Assembly (NCBI GenBank): GCA_017626325.1
Contig: JAGAIZ010000035.1
Span: forward strand, 1-50,539
Source of the DNA: Lachnospiraceae bacterium
GTDB taxonomy: Bacteria > Bacillota > Clostridia > Lachnospirales > Lachnospiraceae
Reading direction: 5' to 3'
Length of the DNA stretch: 50,539 nt
Positions 49,748-50,539 of the stretch are shown one piece after another (position 1 is the first letter of the stretch; every line of letters begins with the position of its first letter). The notes below the pieces were generated by a model. That model ran no database searches, had not been told where the DNA came from, and was given only the letters and a program-made list of their open reading frames with translations. The translations under genes were made by a program, and so were the position numbers.

Positions 49748-50539
49748 ATGGAAGTGATTCTTGCACAGCACGCAGGTTTCTGCTTCGGTGTGAAGCGGGC
49801 GGTGGAACAGGTGTATGAGCAGGCTGAGACGGGGAAGCCCATTTATACCTATGGGCCGATTATTCATAATGAAGAGGTAGTAAAAGATCTGGAGAAGAAA
49901 GGCGTGCGGGTCATCGAAGGGGAAGAGGAACTGGCGCAGATCAAAGAAGGAACCGTAGTGATCCGTTCCCACGGCGTGCCGGAGCGTATCTGCGAAATTA
50001 TCAAAGCGCAGGGCTTAGAGTGCGTGGACGCCACCTGTCCTTTTGTCAAAAGGATTCACAATATTGTCCAGAAGGAAAGCAGCGCCGGAAAGAAAATCGT
50101 TATCATAGGCAATGACGGACATCCGGAAGTGGAAGGCATTATGGGGTGGTCCAAGGTGCCTGCCGTAGTGATAGAGTCGCTTGAGGAGGCGCGGAATTTC
50201 CAGTGCGAACCGGGTGAAGAAATCTGTATTGTTTCTCAAACGACATTTAACTACAATAAATTTCAAGATATGGTTGAAATCTTTCATGAAAAAGGTTACA
50301 ATATTAGTGTTGTGAATACTATATGTAACGCTACGGAAGTGCGGCAGACCGAGGCCAGGAAGATAGCGGCTCAGGTCGATGTTATGATAGTAATAGGTGG
50401 CAATCATAGTTCTAATACGCGAAAGCTATATGAAATCTGTATGCAGGAGTGTGCAGACACGTATTTTATACAGACACTTGATGACTTGCATTTGGATTTA
50501 CCTAAATCTGTCCGACTGGTGGGTATTACAGCAGGGGCA
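49748..50539 (+). CDS. ispH: 4-hydroxy-3-methylbut-2-enyl diphosphate reductase, N-terminal part (cut by window)
   Basis: 264 codons from ATG 49748 to the window edge, with no stop. IspH makes IPP/DMAPP in the MEP isoprenoid pathway using a [4Fe-4S] cluster. The three cluster cysteines are visible: Cys12 in AGFCFGVKRA, one in DATCPFVK near 96, and one in NTICNATEVRQ near 197. His40 in PIIHNEE and the SHG motif are also present. In many Clostridia this gene continues into a fused ribosomal S1 domain; whether that is so here lies outside the window. GGAGATATAG is ahead of the ATG. Confidence 0.95.
   Translation, partial: MEVILAQHAGFCFGVKRAVEQVYEQAETGKPIYTYGPIIHNEEVVKDLEKKGVRVIEGEEELAQIKEGTVVIRSHGVPERICEIIKAQGLECVDATCPFVKRIHNIVQKESSAGKKIVIIGNDGHPEVEGIMGWSKVPAVVIESLEEARNFQCEPGEEICIVSQTTFNYNKFQDMVEIFHEKGYNISVVNTICNATEVRQTEARKIAAQVDVMIVIGGNHSSNTRKLYEICMQECADTYFIQTLDDLHLDLPKSVRLVGITAGA

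Overview
The window reads as chromosomal DNA of a Gram-positive, low-to-moderate-GC anaerobe of the Clostridia, most likely a Lachnospiraceae gut bacterium. The grounds are the gene content (scpA/scpB, yqzL-like/recO next to era, rpsU as an S21 monocistron, cmk directly before ispH, a giant acyl-CoA dehydratase activase, biotin-dependent Na+ pump genes, DUF4349 and DUF6472-type proteins) and the GAAAGG/GGAGG ribosome binding sites. I see no rRNA, tRNA, IS element, prophage or CRISPR array. This is mostly core chromosome with some carbohydrate-use genes.

Layout: 1-1873 holds the N-terminus of an ArsR-type regulator (leftward, cut by the window edge), divergent from a cytosolic GH43 arabinanase-like enzyme. 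2042-4295 holds a Na+/solute symporter and a TetR regulator, both leftward. 4606-7688 holds an rRNA m5C methyltransferase and a GH13 glucosidase. 7831-10683 is an MBOAT O-acyltransferase plus SGNH-type partner (probable cell-surface O-acetylation pair) behind a strong promoter and four 11-bp-phased TGCAT boxes. 10770-13552 holds an rRNA pseudouridine synthase and ligA; metA converges on them. 14778-15259 has two small conserved-looking genes. 15359-19597 is a 1412-residue activase/dehydratase-like iron-sulfur protein. 19957-22077 holds a rhomboid-like membrane protein with a zinc ribbon, a sigma-70-like protein lacking promoter-reading regions, and an overlapping unknown gene. 22508-24025 is a secreted GH53 galactanase.

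24208-34924 is a long rightward series: M16C peptidase, DUF4349 lipoprotein, era, yqzL-like, recO, a lipoprotein, glyQS and alaS. Then come rpsU, a D-Ala-D-Ala carboxypeptidase, a metallophosphoesterase, scpA, scpB and a second carboxypeptidase.

40637-45912 is the most interesting region: a five-gene operon with an acyl-CoA (12S/MmdA-type) carboxyltransferase, a lipoprotein form of the OadG/MmdD subunit, a stand-alone biotin carrier, the Na+-pumping beta subunit and a pyruvate/oxaloacetate (5S/OadA-type) carboxyltransferase without its own biotin domain. This joins all subunit types of a transcarboxylase to a Na+-translocating decarboxylase. I infer that it couples carboxyl transfer between an acyl-CoA and pyruvate to a sodium gradient. 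The window ends with TetR and RpiR regulators, an HI0933-type flavoprotein, cmk and a truncated ispH.

All calls come from reading the sequence and recalled family motifs. No database search was run, and promoter and terminator calls are by eye.
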